From Sulfurospirillum sp. UBA4058 (lineage in GTDB: Bacteria > Campylobacterota > Campylobacteria > Campylobacterales > Sulfurospirillaceae), in the NCBI GenBank assembly GCA_002382085.1, contig DFZK01000010.1, positions 124,001-188,000 on the forward strand: a stretch of 64,000 nucleotides of DNA. The letters are read 5' to 3'. Below the pieces are notes generated by a model that did not search any database, was not told where the DNA came from, and saw only the letters and a list, made by a program, of their open reading frames with translations. The position numbers and the translations under genes are program-made. Positions 17,951 through 25,823 of this stretch are shown one piece after another; position 1 is the stretch's first letter; each line of letters begins with the position of its first letter.

Positions 17951-18778
17951 ATGGTCGTCGGAATTGTCGGACTTGGGCTTATGGGAGGATCACTCGGCAT
18001 AGCCCTTAAACATACAAAATTTGTCTCTAAAATCGTCGGTTTCGATCATAATCTCAGCCACTGCGAAGAAGCTTTAAAATTAGGACTCGTGGAAGAAATC
18101 GTCTCTTTTTCGGAAATCAAGCAATGCGACGTCATCTTTTTAGCCATCCCCGTCGGAGGTATTATCAAAGCGATGCAGGAGATGCAAGACGTCTCTCCCG
18201 AAACGACGATTATCGATCTAGGGAGTACAAAAGCCCAAATCGTCGACTCCGTTCCCGAATCCATTCGTCAAAATTTTATTGCCGCACATCCGATGACGGG
18301 TACGGAAAAATTCGGTCCGAGTGCCGCAATTCCAGAACTTTACCATGATAAAATCGTCGTGCTGTGCGACACGTATCACAATAGCGAACAACATAAAAAC
18401 AGAGCGATTCAAATCTTCTCACACATCGGTATGAAAATCGTTTTTATGGATCCGAACGCACACGATGCGCATGCTTCCTTTATTTCCCATTTACCGCATG
18501 TGATTAGCTATGCTTTGGCCAACACGGTTATGGGACAAGAAGATCCTAAAAGTATTTTATCTTTGGCGGCCGGCGGCTTCAAAGATATGAGTCGCGTTGC
18601 CAAAAGTTCGCCTCAAATGTGGTCGAATATTTTTAAGCAAAATAAAGAAAACGTCTTACGTTCGATTGAAATCTTTGAAGAAGAGTTAGAAAAATCAAAA
18701 CAGATGATTCAAGAAGAAAAGTGGGATGAGTTGGAAGCATGGATGCGCAAGGCTACGACGCTTCATAAAATTCTTTAA
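17951..18778 (+). CDS. tyrA: Prephenate dehydrogenase
   Basis: TyrA oxidises prephenate to 4-hydroxyphenylpyruvate in tyrosine synthesis. The N-terminal Rossmann motif is GIVGLGLMGGSLG, and the HPMTGTEKFGP and SHLPHVISYAL segments carry substrate-binding residues. I use ATG 17951 because AAAGGAG lies 5 bases before it; the upstream GTG at 17924 would add nine residues with no such site. The result is 275 residues, normal for the single-domain form. PheA is encoded at 32346-33413, so both arms of the pathway are in the window. Confidence 0.95.
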   Translation: MVVGIVGLGLMGGSLGIALKHTKFVSKIVGFDHNLSHCEEALKLGLVEEIVSFSEIKQCDVIFLAIPVGGIIKAMQEMQDVSPETTIIDLGSTKAQIVDSVPESIRQNFIAAHPMTGTEKFGPSAAIPELYHDKIVVLCDTYHNSEQHKNRAIQIFSHIGMKIVFMDPNAHDAHASFISHLPHVISYALANTVMGQEDPKSILSLAAGGFKDMSRVAKSSPQMWSNIFKQNKENVLRSIEIFEEELEKSKQMIQEEKWDELEAWMRKATTLHKIL

Positions 18779-18788
18779 TGCGCGTTAT

Positions 18789-18824
18789 CTTTACATGTAA
18801 TGCTTGAAGGCTTTACATGTAAAG
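18789..18824. terminator. Hairpin made from two copies of the dispersed palindrome
   Basis: CTTTACATGTAA (18789-18800) and TTACATGTAAAG (18813-18824) are perfect 12-bp arms around a 12-base loop. The pair occupies most of the 55-base gap between the ends of the convergent tyrA and fabH genes. It is placed like a two-way terminator, although the T-run after it is weak (GGTTTATGG). Each half is itself a copy of the window-wide palindrome. Confidence 0.6.
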
Positions 18825-18833
18825 GTTTATGGC

Positions 18834-19826
18834 TTAATTTCCGCCAAATCGTACGAGGGCACTTGCCCAAGTAAAACCGCCTCCAAACGTATCAAGAAGC
18901 ATCAAATCGCCTCTATGAATACGCCCTGCCTCATAAGCATCGTTAATCGCCATCGGGATAGACGCCGCGGAGGTATTGCCGTATTTTTCAACCGTTAAAA
19001 CGGTTTTTTCGATCGGGAAATTGAGCTTTTCTCGCACGGCATCGATAATGCGGAAATTGGCTTGATGGGGAATAAAATGATCGACTTGCGACGCGTCAAG
19101 ATTGTTACTTTGTAAGATATCGACCACATCGTTGGTTAACGTTTTGACGGCAACTTTATAAACGTCGTTACCCTTCATTTTGATAAAATTAAGGCGTTCG
19201 TCTAGCGTCTCTTGAGAACACGGATATTTGGATCCGCAACCGGGAGTGATAAGATAATCGGCGTAATTCCCGTCCGCCGACGCATGAACGTCTATAATCG
19301 CTTCGTTTTTATCGTCGGTTGTTCCGATCAAAGCGGCACCCGCTCCGTCTCCGAATAAAATACACGTCCCTCTGTCGGTATAATCCACCACGCTACTAAT
19401 TTTTTCGGCACCGATCAGTAGAATATTTTTCTTCATTCCCGATTCGATATAAGCTTTTGCCATCGAAAGCATGTAAACAAATCCGCTACATGCCGCACTA
19501 ATATCGTACGCCATCACATTCGTGATACCTAATTTTGCGGCGATAATACACGCCGTGGAAGGCATACAGAGGTGATCGGGAGAGAGTGTCGCACAGATAA
19601 TTAAATCGATCTCTTCTTTGGCGATACCGGCTCGTTCAATGGCTTTTTCGGCGGCTTTTACGCCTAAATCGCTGGTCGCTTCTTGCTCACTTGCGATACG
19701 CCTTTGTTTGATCCCGGTACGTTTTTCAATCCATTCGTCGCTGGTATCGACCATCTTTTCAAGGTCGGCATTACTGAGAATGCGCGAGGGAGCATAAGCT
19801 CCGATCGATTTTAACGATGCGTACAC
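18834..19826 (-). CDS. fabH: Beta-ketoacyl-ACP synthase III
   Basis: FabH condenses acetyl-CoA with malonyl-ACP to start fatty acid synthesis. Active-site features are Cys in ISAACSGFVYML near residue 112, His in HFIPHQANFRI near residue 250, and Asn in GNTSAASIP near residue 280. The 330-residue length is normal. The start is GTG at 19826, preceded by AAAGGAG. It is the last gene of the ndk-DUF177-rpmF-plsX-fabH row. Confidence 0.97.
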   Translation of the reverse strand: MYASLKSIGAYAPSRILSNADLEKMVDTSDEWIEKRTGIKQRRIASEQEATSDLGVKAAEKAIERAGIAKEEIDLIICATLSPDHLCMPSTACIIAAKLGITNVMAYDISAACSGFVYMLSMAKAYIESGMKKNILLIGAEKISSVVDYTDRGTCILFGDGAGAALIGTTDDKNEAIIDVHASADGNYADYLITPGCGSKYPCSQETLDERLNFIKMKGNDVYKVAVKTLTNDVVDILQSNNLDASQVDHFIPHQANFRIIDAVREKLNFPIEKTVLTVEKYGNTSAASIPMAINDAYEAGRIHRGDLMLLDTFGGGFTWASALVRFGGN

Positions 19827-19838
19827 GACTCTCCTTTA

Positions 19839-20834
19839 TTATGCGTGAGCTAAACGCTCTAGCTTGGTTTCAATATCGGTATTAATATTGGAATTTGAAA
19901 AATTGATAGCTTGAAAAATTGCGTTTTTTACGGCTTTGGCATTACTTTTCCCGTGACCGATGATAGCGCATCCGTTAATACCGATTAACGGAGCTCCGCC
20001 GTATTCCGCATAATCGACCTGCTTTTTTAGAACCGTAAATACTTTACGCATTAATACGGCACCTGCAATGGCAAGAGGTGAGCGTCTCACGTTTTGTTTG
20101 ATAATTTTAGTAATCGAATCGGCAACACCTTCGCTGGTTTTGAGTAAAATATTACCGACAAAACCGTCGCATACGATCACGTCGACGGAACCGTCAAAAA
20201 TATTGTTACCCTCAACGTTTCCGACAAAGCTTTCCAATTTTTTTAAACTAAGAAATGCTTCTTTGGTTGTTTCGTTGCCTTTACTTTCTTCTTCACCGTT
20301 AGATAAAAGTCCTACTTTCGGCTTAGCGATTTTCAAAACATCCTTAACGTACGTTTCCCCCATAACGGCAAACTGTACCAAATGCTCCGCTTTACAATCC
20401 ACATTGGCACCGACATCCAAAACCAAACTAAGCTTTCCGGATATTGCCGTCGGCATCATGGTCGCAATAGCGGGACGAAGTACGCCTTTGAGCCTTCCGA
20501 TGCGAAGCGTCGCCAAGCTCATTGTTGCACCGCTGTGCCCCATCGATACGATGGCATCGGCTTGTCGGTCGCGTACTAAATCGACGGCTTTGTAAATTGA
20601 GGTTTCTTTACGTTTTAAAGCATTGGTAGCCGCCTCATGCATGTCTAAAACGTCGTTTGCTTCGATAAAGCAGATTCGATCAAAAAAAGATTCGGGGATA
20701 AGCGGCTTTAGAAGGGTCGTATTTCCAACCAATAAAGCCTTAAACTGACGCTCTCTTAGCGCTTGGAGCGTTCCTTCAACAATAGGTGCGGGACCGAAGT
20801 CCCCACCCATGGCATCAATTGCTATTGTTAGCAT
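19839..20834 (-). CDS. plsX: Phosphate acyltransferase PlsX
   Basis: PlsX makes acyl-phosphate from acyl-ACP for PlsY. Typical segments are IAIDAMGGDFGPAPIVEG at the start, the SMGHSGATMSLA motif near residue 97, LDVGANVDC near 138, and DGFVGNILLKTSEG near 218. The length of 331 residues is normal. The ATG at 20834 directly abuts the rpmF stop, and fabH follows after 12 bases. This rpmF-plsX-fabH order is widespread in bacteria. Confidence 0.97.
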   Translation of the reverse strand: MLTIAIDAMGGDFGPAPIVEGTLQALRERQFKALLVGNTTLLKPLIPESFFDRICFIEANDVLDMHEAATNALKRKETSIYKAVDLVRDRQADAIVSMGHSGATMSLATLRIGRLKGVLRPAIATMMPTAISGKLSLVLDVGANVDCKAEHLVQFAVMGETYVKDVLKIAKPKVGLLSNGEEESKGNETTKEAFLSLKKLESFVGNVEGNNIFDGSVDVIVCDGFVGNILLKTSEGVADSITKIIKQNVRRSPLAIAGAVLMRKVFTVLKKQVDYAEYGGAPLIGINGCAIIGHGKSNAKAVKNAIFQAINFSNSNINTDIETKLERLAHA

Positions 20835-20987
20835 TTAGTTTTTATATTCGCCTGTTGTTTTGTTGATTCTATGAGGCATTTTCCATGTGCCGTCATTGTC
20901 TTTAACCGGCATAGGAAGAGTTACTTTATAATGTGTTCTTCTTTTTGCGGCTCTGGTTTTGCTCACGCGTCTCTTTGGTACTGCCAT
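20835..20987 (-). CDS. rpmF: 50S ribosomal protein L32
   Basis: This 50-residue ORF begins MAVPKRRVSKTRAAKRRTH, the standard L32 N-terminus, and ends NKTTGEYKN. It lies exactly between DUF177 and plsX. Its ribosome-binding site AAGGAG is inside the last codons of DUF177. The four zinc-ligand cysteines found in some L32 proteins are absent, so it is the zinc-free form. Confidence 0.96.
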   Translation of the reverse strand: MAVPKRRVSKTRAAKRRTHYKVTLPMPVKDNDGTWKMPHRINKTTGEYKN

Positions 20988-20988
20988 T

Positions 20989-21357
20989 TTATTCTCCTTT
21001 TAATAATTCACATTGTCCACAATAGTGGTAATCGCTTTTAAATGCTTCAATCTCACTTTGCATCATCATGTCAAAATCGATAGAACCTTCAAAAAATTCT
21101 ATTACGTTTAGAAGTTCTTCACCTTCTTTGTCGGTATACAAACCCTCGCTGGCAAAGACTTCAACCGTCTCTTCAATCGGCAAACAAAACGTTTCGGCAC
21201 AACGATCGCAAGCGTGTTGAAGCGTGCCTGAAAGTTTTCCGTTACATTTGACGAGAGTCTTGTCTACTTTGACGGCTTCGCCGCAAAAATGTACGTCTCC
21301 CGTACGTGTTTCAAAATGAATTCCGCTTACGGGAATCTTTTTGAATTCGACGACCAT
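20989..21357 (-). CDS. YceD/DUF177 family protein
   Basis: The 122-residue protein is placed just before rpmF, where DUF177 (YceD, implicated in 23S rRNA accumulation in E. coli and plants) is normally found. A central segment CDRCAETFCLPIEE matches the family's conserved Cys-rich turn, and a second CGQCELL is at the C-terminus, so metal binding is possible. The last codons contain the rpmF ribosome-binding site. Function is inferred from family and position. Confidence 0.82.
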   Translation of the reverse strand: MVVEFKKIPVSGIHFETRTGDVHFCGEAVKVDKTLVKCNGKLSGTLQHACDRCAETFCLPIEETVEVFASEGLYTDKEGEELLNVIEFFEGSIDFDMMMQSEIEAFKSDYHYCGQCELLKGE

Positions 21358-21362
21358 AAGGA

Positions 21363-21776
21363 TTAGAGAATCTCTCTTCGTGCAAAAAAGAAATCAATTT
21401 CGATTTTTGCATTTTCCAAACTGTCGCTTCCGTGAACCGCATTGGCATCGATACTCTCGGCAAAATCGGCACGAATCGTTCCTTTTGCCGCTTCTTTAGG
21501 GTTTGTTGCACCCATAAGCTCACGGTTTTTTGCCACCGCGTTTTCGCCTTCTAGCACCATAACAACTACCGGACCGCTAATCATAAACTTAACAAGATCA
21601 CCGAAAAACGGTCTACTGGCATGAACGGCGTAAAAAGCTTCGGCATCGGCTTGGCTTAGTTGTACTTTCTTCATTGCAGCAATTTTTAATCCGTTTGATT
21701 CAAATCTGTCAACAATTTTACCGATAACGTTTTTAGCTACGGCATCCGGCTTAATAATGGATAGTGTGTTTTCCAC
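21363..21776 (-). CDS. ndk: Nucleoside diphosphate kinase
   Basis: Ndk transfers phosphate between nucleoside tri- and diphosphates. The start TLSIIKPDAVAKNVIGK, the HASRPFFGDLV segment and the active-site histidine in NAVHGSDS near residue 115 are all present. Length is the usual 137. The start is GTG at 21776, after AGGAG. The gene opens the ndk-DUF177-rpmF-plsX-fabH row and is separated from the upstream ferredoxin by a terminator. Confidence 0.97.
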   Translation of the reverse strand: MENTLSIIKPDAVAKNVIGKIVDRFESNGLKIAAMKKVQLSQADAEAFYAVHASRPFFGDLVKFMISGPVVVMVLEGENAVAKNRELMGATNPKEAAKGTIRADFAESIDANAVHGSDSLENAKIEIDFFFARREIL

Positions 21777-21887
21777 AATTTTCTCCTAAATAGATCATTA
21801 AATTTTATAAACTTTACAGGGAATTAGAACGTGGGAGTATAGCAGAATTTTTTTTTAATATCAATTAAATTTTATTTTTGATCAAAA

Positions 21888-21909
21888 CAAAGAGGGAAAT
21901 CCCTCTTTG
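21888..21909 (-). terminator. Terminator after the ferredoxin gene
   Basis: CAAAGAGGGA and TCCCTCTTTG form a 9-10 bp stem with a minimal loop. On the minus strand it lies 10 bases after the ferredoxin stop and is followed by TTTTGATC, a short U-rich run. It separates ferredoxin transcription from ndk. Confidence 0.8.
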
Positions 21910-21918
21910 CATATGAGC

Positions 21919-22203
21919 TTATTCAGCACAAGGCGTCGTGCCTTTTCTCATCTCGGCACCGATTTCGTCACGGCTAGGTTGACCGGGATATGGTGCATCC
22001 CATACGATACAACCTTCCGTCGGACAGGCTTCCGCACAAGCGGGCGCATCATGATGACCTACGCATTCAACGCATTTATCTGCATAAACATAATAAATAT
22101 CGGCACCTGTCGGGTTATCGCTATCGTCAACGATTGCACTTACAGGACACTCATCAATACACGCACCGCATGCGATACAAATATCACTAATCTTTACTGC
22201 CAT
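21919..22203 (-). CDS. fdxA: 2[4Fe-4S] ferredoxin
   Basis: The 94-residue ferredoxin has CIACGACIDECP and then CVECVGHHDAPACAEACP, the same extended second motif as the one at 13803-14054, plus a longer C-terminal tail ending CAE. A GGAG site precedes the ATG. In Campylobacter an fdxA gene sits in this position between ndk and ahpC and responds to iron (recalled); here a chemoreceptor gene lies between it and ahpC. The redox partner is unknown. Confidence 0.92.
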   Translation of the reverse strand: MAVKISDICIACGACIDECPVSAIVDDSDNPTGADIYYVYADKCVECVGHHDAPACAEACPTEGCIVWDAPYPGQPSRDEIGAEMRKGTTPCAE

Positions 22204-22605
22204 TATTTCTCCTTTACTCGATGGGTTTACTCACAAAAAACTATATCGAAACTAAATTAAAATTGATATTAAATCCAAATGCTCGTTTTGAACGCACAAA
22301 TGGCTTAATTTAACCGGCTTCAACCGGAACCTTTTCTCTCCGTAGTAACCAAGATATCTTGCCCGACACTATTGTATCAGAGAAATCTTACATTAATTTC
22401 GTAGCATGAAAATAGCTTAACGACTTCATTTTTTATTTTGTATGCTTGTCGCAAACAAGCGTTGCATTTCTTTACATGTTAAGATTTATAAGGTTCTTGT
22501 TTCTAAAAAGGTAAATAATAATTTATCTTTTTGCGTGTCGTTTAACTTATCGAAAGGTTTTTTTTCATACTATTATTCCAACATAATTTTCATGCGAGGT
22601 CCCAG
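22204..22605. other. 402-base intergenic region between ferredoxin and chemoreceptor genes
   Basis: This is the longest gap in the window. It must hold the divergent promoters for the ferredoxin and the chemoreceptor. Visible elements are a small CCGG-CTTCAA-CCGG repeat near 22315-22328, a hairpin GCTTG-N7-CAAGC (22444-22460), and a palindrome variant TTACATGTTA at 22472-22481. I see no ORF, tRNA or riboswitch that I recognise. Confidence 0.5.
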
Positions 22606-24576
22606 ATGAATTCATTAGCTAAAAAAGTGACGATTTTACAAGTCCTAATCGTTTCAATTTCTATTTTCGCATTTATCGTATATATCAACTTTTATTTAGG
22701 TACGTATATCAAACAAGAGACCGAACAAAAAATCACGATGAGTATCACCGAACTTGAAAGAACCGTACAAGTCTACAACAGTGCATTGGAAGATACGGCC
22801 TTGAAACTCTATAGAATCTTTGAATCCCGATTCGGTAGCTTTGCACTCCATCCTAACGACACCGTCAACGTAAGCGGCATTAAAACTCCGCGCATCACCG
22901 CCGGTGATTTTACGCTCAATAACAATTTTGCTTCCGTCGACGCTTTCACGAGTTTAACGGATGCCGTTGCAACCGTTTTCGTCAAAAGCGGCGATGATTT
23001 CGTCCGTATCTCAACTTCTTTGAAAAAAGAAGACGGTTCCCGCGCAATGGGTACTTTTTTAGGGAAAAACAGCCCCGCTTATACTCCGATTATGAATAAA
23101 CAAAACTATATCGGCAATGCTCGCCTCTTCGGTAAAGACTATATTACCGTTTATGCACCCATTATCGAAGACGACCAAGTCTTAGGAATTCTTTTTATCG
23201 GCTATAACTTTACCGACGGCTTGAAAAACCTCAAAAAACAGATTAGCCAAATGAAAATCGGCGAATCGGGTTATTTCTATGCGATCAATACCAAAGGTGA
23301 ATCTTATGACATTCATCCTCAATATGACGCCAAAAAAATCGCATCGGACTTGGATAAAAAAATTCTGGCGGAGAAACAAGGCTTATTTCATTTTGTCCAA
23401 GACGGTGCGGAAAAAATCGTCTGCTTTAAACCGTTTGGTAAATGGAATTGGATTTTAGTCGCGGAGGCCCATGAAGCCGATTTTCAAGTCGCCAACCAAA
23501 AGCTTCTCAATAACCTCATTATCGCATCGCTCATTATGACGATCGTTATGCTCGTCGTCATTTGGCAAATTATCAATCGTATTATTGCAAAACCGCTTCA
23601 TCACTTAATCGTTAAAGCCGAAGAACTTTCAAGCGGAAACGGCGATTTGACGCGCAAACTAGAAGTCAAAGGAACGGACGAAATCGCACAGGCAAGCGAG
23701 CAGATCAATCGATTTATCGATAAAGTTCACGACCTGATTTGCAATGCCAAATCGATGTCAAGCGAAAATTCTTCTATCTCATATGAACTTTCGACGACGT
23801 CGTTACATGTAGAAAAACTCGTCGAGCAATCAACCGATATCGTTGTGCAAACAACGACGCAAGCCGAACAAATCAAAGACGATATGACGCAATCGATATC
23901 TTATGCGAAAAACAGCAAAGAGGATATGGCAAAAGCTAATCATGCGCTTCAATCCGCCACTCAATCCGTTATAGAACTCACCAAAGAGATTCAACAAAGT
24001 TCTATCACCGAAATTGAGCTCGCTCAAAAACTCAGCCAATTGAGTTCCGATGCCGAACAAGTTAAAAGCATTCTAACCGTGATTAGCGATATTGCCGATC
24101 AAACGAATCTTCTAGCTCTGAATGCTGCCATCGAGGCCGCGCGAGCAGGCGAACACGGACGAGGCTTTGCCGTCGTTGCCGATGAAGTACGTAAACTAGC
24201 CGAAAGAACGCAAAAAAGTCTATTTGAGATCAATGCGACCATTAACGTCATTGTTCAAGCTATCGTCAATTCGAGTGACCAAATGAGTCAAAACTCGAAA
24301 AAAGTCGAAGACCTCGCTCATCGTGCACAAAACGTAGAGACGAATTTACAAGAAAGTTTTCAATTGATTAACACCGTGACGAAAATTACCGAAAATACCG
24401 TCGATGATTACCTCAAAACCGGTAATGAAATCGAAATGATTATTACAAAAATAGCTCAAATCAATAAAATTTCAACCGAGAATAGCCGTAGCGTCGAAGA
24501 GATTGCCTCTGCGGCAGATCATTTAAGTAAAATGACGGAAAATCTCAATCAAAAACTCGGTGAATTTCGAACTTAA
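22606..24576 (+). CDS. Methyl-accepting chemotaxis protein with Cache-type sensor
   Basis: The 656-residue transducer has a first membrane segment at about 8-30, a large periplasmic domain of about 270 residues with Cache_3/Cache_2-like features (DFVRISTSLKKEDG and YITVYAPI), a second membrane segment at about 303-325 and a HAMP domain to about 378. The cytoplasmic signalling tip lies near residues 494-533 and includes NLLALNAAIEAARAGE and GFAVVADEVRKLAE. It feeds the CheA-CheW-CheV system at 41.5-45.4 kb. The ligand is unknown. A weak GAGG ribosome-binding site precedes the ATG. No C-terminal CheR-docking pentapeptide is seen. Confidence 0.93.
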   Translation: MNSLAKKVTILQVLIVSISIFAFIVYINFYLGTYIKQETEQKITMSITELERTVQVYNSALEDTALKLYRIFESRFGSFALHPNDTVNVSGIKTPRITAGDFTLNNNFASVDAFTSLTDAVATVFVKSGDDFVRISTSLKKEDGSRAMGTFLGKNSPAYTPIMNKQNYIGNARLFGKDYITVYAPIIEDDQVLGILFIGYNFTDGLKNLKKQISQMKIGESGYFYAINTKGESYDIHPQYDAKKIASDLDKKILAEKQGLFHFVQDGAEKIVCFKPFGKWNWILVAEAHEADFQVANQKLLNNLIIASLIMTIVMLVVIWQIINRIIAKPLHHLIVKAEELSSGNGDLTRKLEVKGTDEIAQASEQINRFIDKVHDLICNAKSMSSENSSISYELSTTSLHVEKLVEQSTDIVVQTTTQAEQIKDDMTQSISYAKNSKEDMAKANHALQSATQSVIELTKEIQQSSITEIELAQKLSQLSSDAEQVKSILTVISDIADQTNLLALNAAIEAARAGEHGRGFAVVADEVRKLAERTQKSLFEINATINVIVQAIVNSSDQMSQNSKKVEDLAHRAQNVETNLQESFQLINTVTKITENTVDDYLKTGNEIEMIITKIAQINKISTENSRSVEEIASAADHLSKMTENLNQKLGEFRT

Positions 24577-24644
24577 AAGGTTGCGAAAAGCTTATGAGAG
24601 CTAATTAGTCTTATTTGTTAAAAACGATTTTTTGTATTTAACTA

Positions 24645-24650
24645 TATAAT
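24645..24650 (+). promoter_or_regulatory. Likely -10 box of ahpC
   Basis: TATAAT lies 37 bases before the ahpC start in AT-rich DNA following the chemoreceptor gene. No clear -35 is seen. Because perR is next door, a PerR site near here would be expected, but I cannot point to a convincing one. Confidence 0.5.
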
Positions 24651-24686
24651 TTCCGTATCAATAAAAATTCCTATTAAAGGATCTAC

Positions 24687-25283
24687 ATGTTAGTAACGAA
24701 TAAAGCTCCGGATTTTACGGCGACAGCCGTTTTAGGCGACAATCAGATTGTGGATAATTTTAATCTCTATAGCAATTTCGGATCTAAAGGTACCGTACTT
24801 TTTTTCTACCCTTTAGATTTCACGTTCGTATGCCCTTCCGAAATCATAGCATTCGATAAACGTTTAGGAGAATTTACAAGCCGCGGTATCAATGTCATCG
24901 GTGTATCGATCGATTCTCAATTCTCACACTTTGCATGGAAGAACACACCGGTTGACCACGGCGGAATCGGTCAGGTTAAATTCCCGCTCGTTGCGGATAT
25001 TACCAAACAAATTTCTCGCGATTACGACGTACTCTTCCAAGAAGGGGTTGCCCTACGCGGATCGTTTTTGATCGACAAAGACGGCACCGTACGACATGCC
25101 GTGATTAACGATTTACCGCTCGGTAGAAATATCGATGAAATGTTAAGAATGATCGATACGATGCTCTTTACGAACGAGTACGGTGAAGTATGCCCTGCCG
25201 GTTGGCAAAAAGGCGATAAAGGAATGAAAGCGACGACTGAAGGCGTTGCGGATTATCTTGCTCACAACTCCGACAAACTCTAA
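24687..25283 (+). CDS. ahpC: Typical 2-Cys peroxiredoxin (AhpC/Tsa)
   Basis: AhpC reduces peroxides. The peroxidatic cysteine is in DFTFVCPSEI near residue 50 and the resolving cysteine in EVCPAGW near residue 171, so it is the typical two-cysteine class. The length of 198 residues is normal. The ribosome-binding site AAAGGA lies just before the ATG, which is itself within a palindrome-like CTACATGTTA. The gene converges with perR across a shared terminator, which fits peroxide-responsive control. Confidence 0.96.
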   Translation: MLVTNKAPDFTATAVLGDNQIVDNFNLYSNFGSKGTVLFFYPLDFTFVCPSEIIAFDKRLGEFTSRGINVIGVSIDSQFSHFAWKNTPVDHGGIGQVKFPLVADITKQISRDYDVLFQEGVALRGSFLIDKDGTVRHAVINDLPLGRNIDEMLRMIDTMLFTNEYGEVCPAGWQKGDKGMKATTEGVADYLAHNSDKL

Positions 25284-25288
25284 TTTTC

Positions 25289-25314
25289 ACAAAGAGAGCC
25301 GACGCTCTCTTTGT
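25289..25314. terminator. Bidirectional terminator between ahpC and perR
   Basis: ACAAAGAGAGC and GCTCTCTTTGT form a perfect 11-bp stem around a 4-base loop in the 43-base gap. TTTC-rich sequence follows on the plus strand and AAAATT precedes it, giving U-runs both ways. Confidence 0.9.
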
Positions 25315-25326
25315 TTCTTCGAACGT

Positions 25327-25740
25327 TTAATGCTTACAAAATCGACAATGCGAAACGGAAGCGATAACGTCCATTCGTAAAATATGAATCTTTTGCTTCT
25401 CTTCCAGTGCCGCTTGATAATCAAATAAATTTTGATCGTAATCGCTATCTTCAATCGCTCCGCAAGACGCACAAACCACATGAATATGAGGTTTTGAATA
25501 AATATCGTAACGCATTTTACCGTCTGCAACATTGACTTCGATAACAACGCCTTTTTCTTTTAACGTTGCAAGATTTTTATACACCGTTGCAAGCGACATA
25601 GAAGGATTTTCTTTTTTGAGCGAATCGTATAAATCGTCAATCGTCGGATGTGTTTTTTTATCCAATTCTTTTAAAACAGAAATACGTTGGGGTGTTGCTT
25701 TAAGCTCTTTGCTTTTGAGTAGCTGAATAAAGTCGTTCAT
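25327..25740 (-). CDS. perR: Fur-family peroxide regulator PerR
   Basis: The 137-residue Fur-family repressor has the winged-helix segment ATPQRISVLKEL and LATVYKNLATL, then a metal region with KPHIHVVCASCG and the C-terminal CRFC; the two CxxC pairs form the structural zinc site. The convergent ahpC gene and the recalled Campylobacter position next to dxs support PerR rather than Fur or Zur. An AGGAGG-type site lies before the ATG. Specificity is inferred mainly from context. Confidence 0.88.
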   Translation of the reverse strand: MNDFIQLLKSKELKATPQRISVLKELDKKTHPTIDDLYDSLKKENPSMSLATVYKNLATLKEKGVVIEVNVADGKMRYDIYSKPHIHVVCASCGAIEDSDYDQNLFDYQAALEEKQKIHILRMDVIASVSHCRFCKH

Positions 25741-25792
25741 CTCATTCCCCTCCTCTTTAAAAATTTTCTCTATTTTGCCCTAATATCGTTCA

Positions 25793-25815
25793 AATTAGAT
25801 GAAAAATTTCTAATT
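25793..25815. promoter_or_regulatory. Inverted repeat upstream of perR, possible operator
   Basis: AATTAGA and TCTAATT form perfect 7-bp arms around 9 bases, between the end of dxs and the start of perR. Its AT-rich symmetry is compatible with Fur/PerR boxes, but it does not match the TTATAATNATTATAA pattern closely. It may instead help to end dxs transcription. Confidence 0.35.
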
Positions 25816-25823
25816 AATATTTT

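Noticed and set aside
22300..22400. A riboswitch in the ferredoxin leader
   Set aside because: The CCGG repeats looked like a structured leader, but I could match no known riboswitch consensus.
22444..22460. Hairpin GCTTG-TCGCAAA-CAAGC as a terminator
   Set aside because: The stem is only 5 bp and is not followed by a clear T-run in either direction, and no gene ends nearby.
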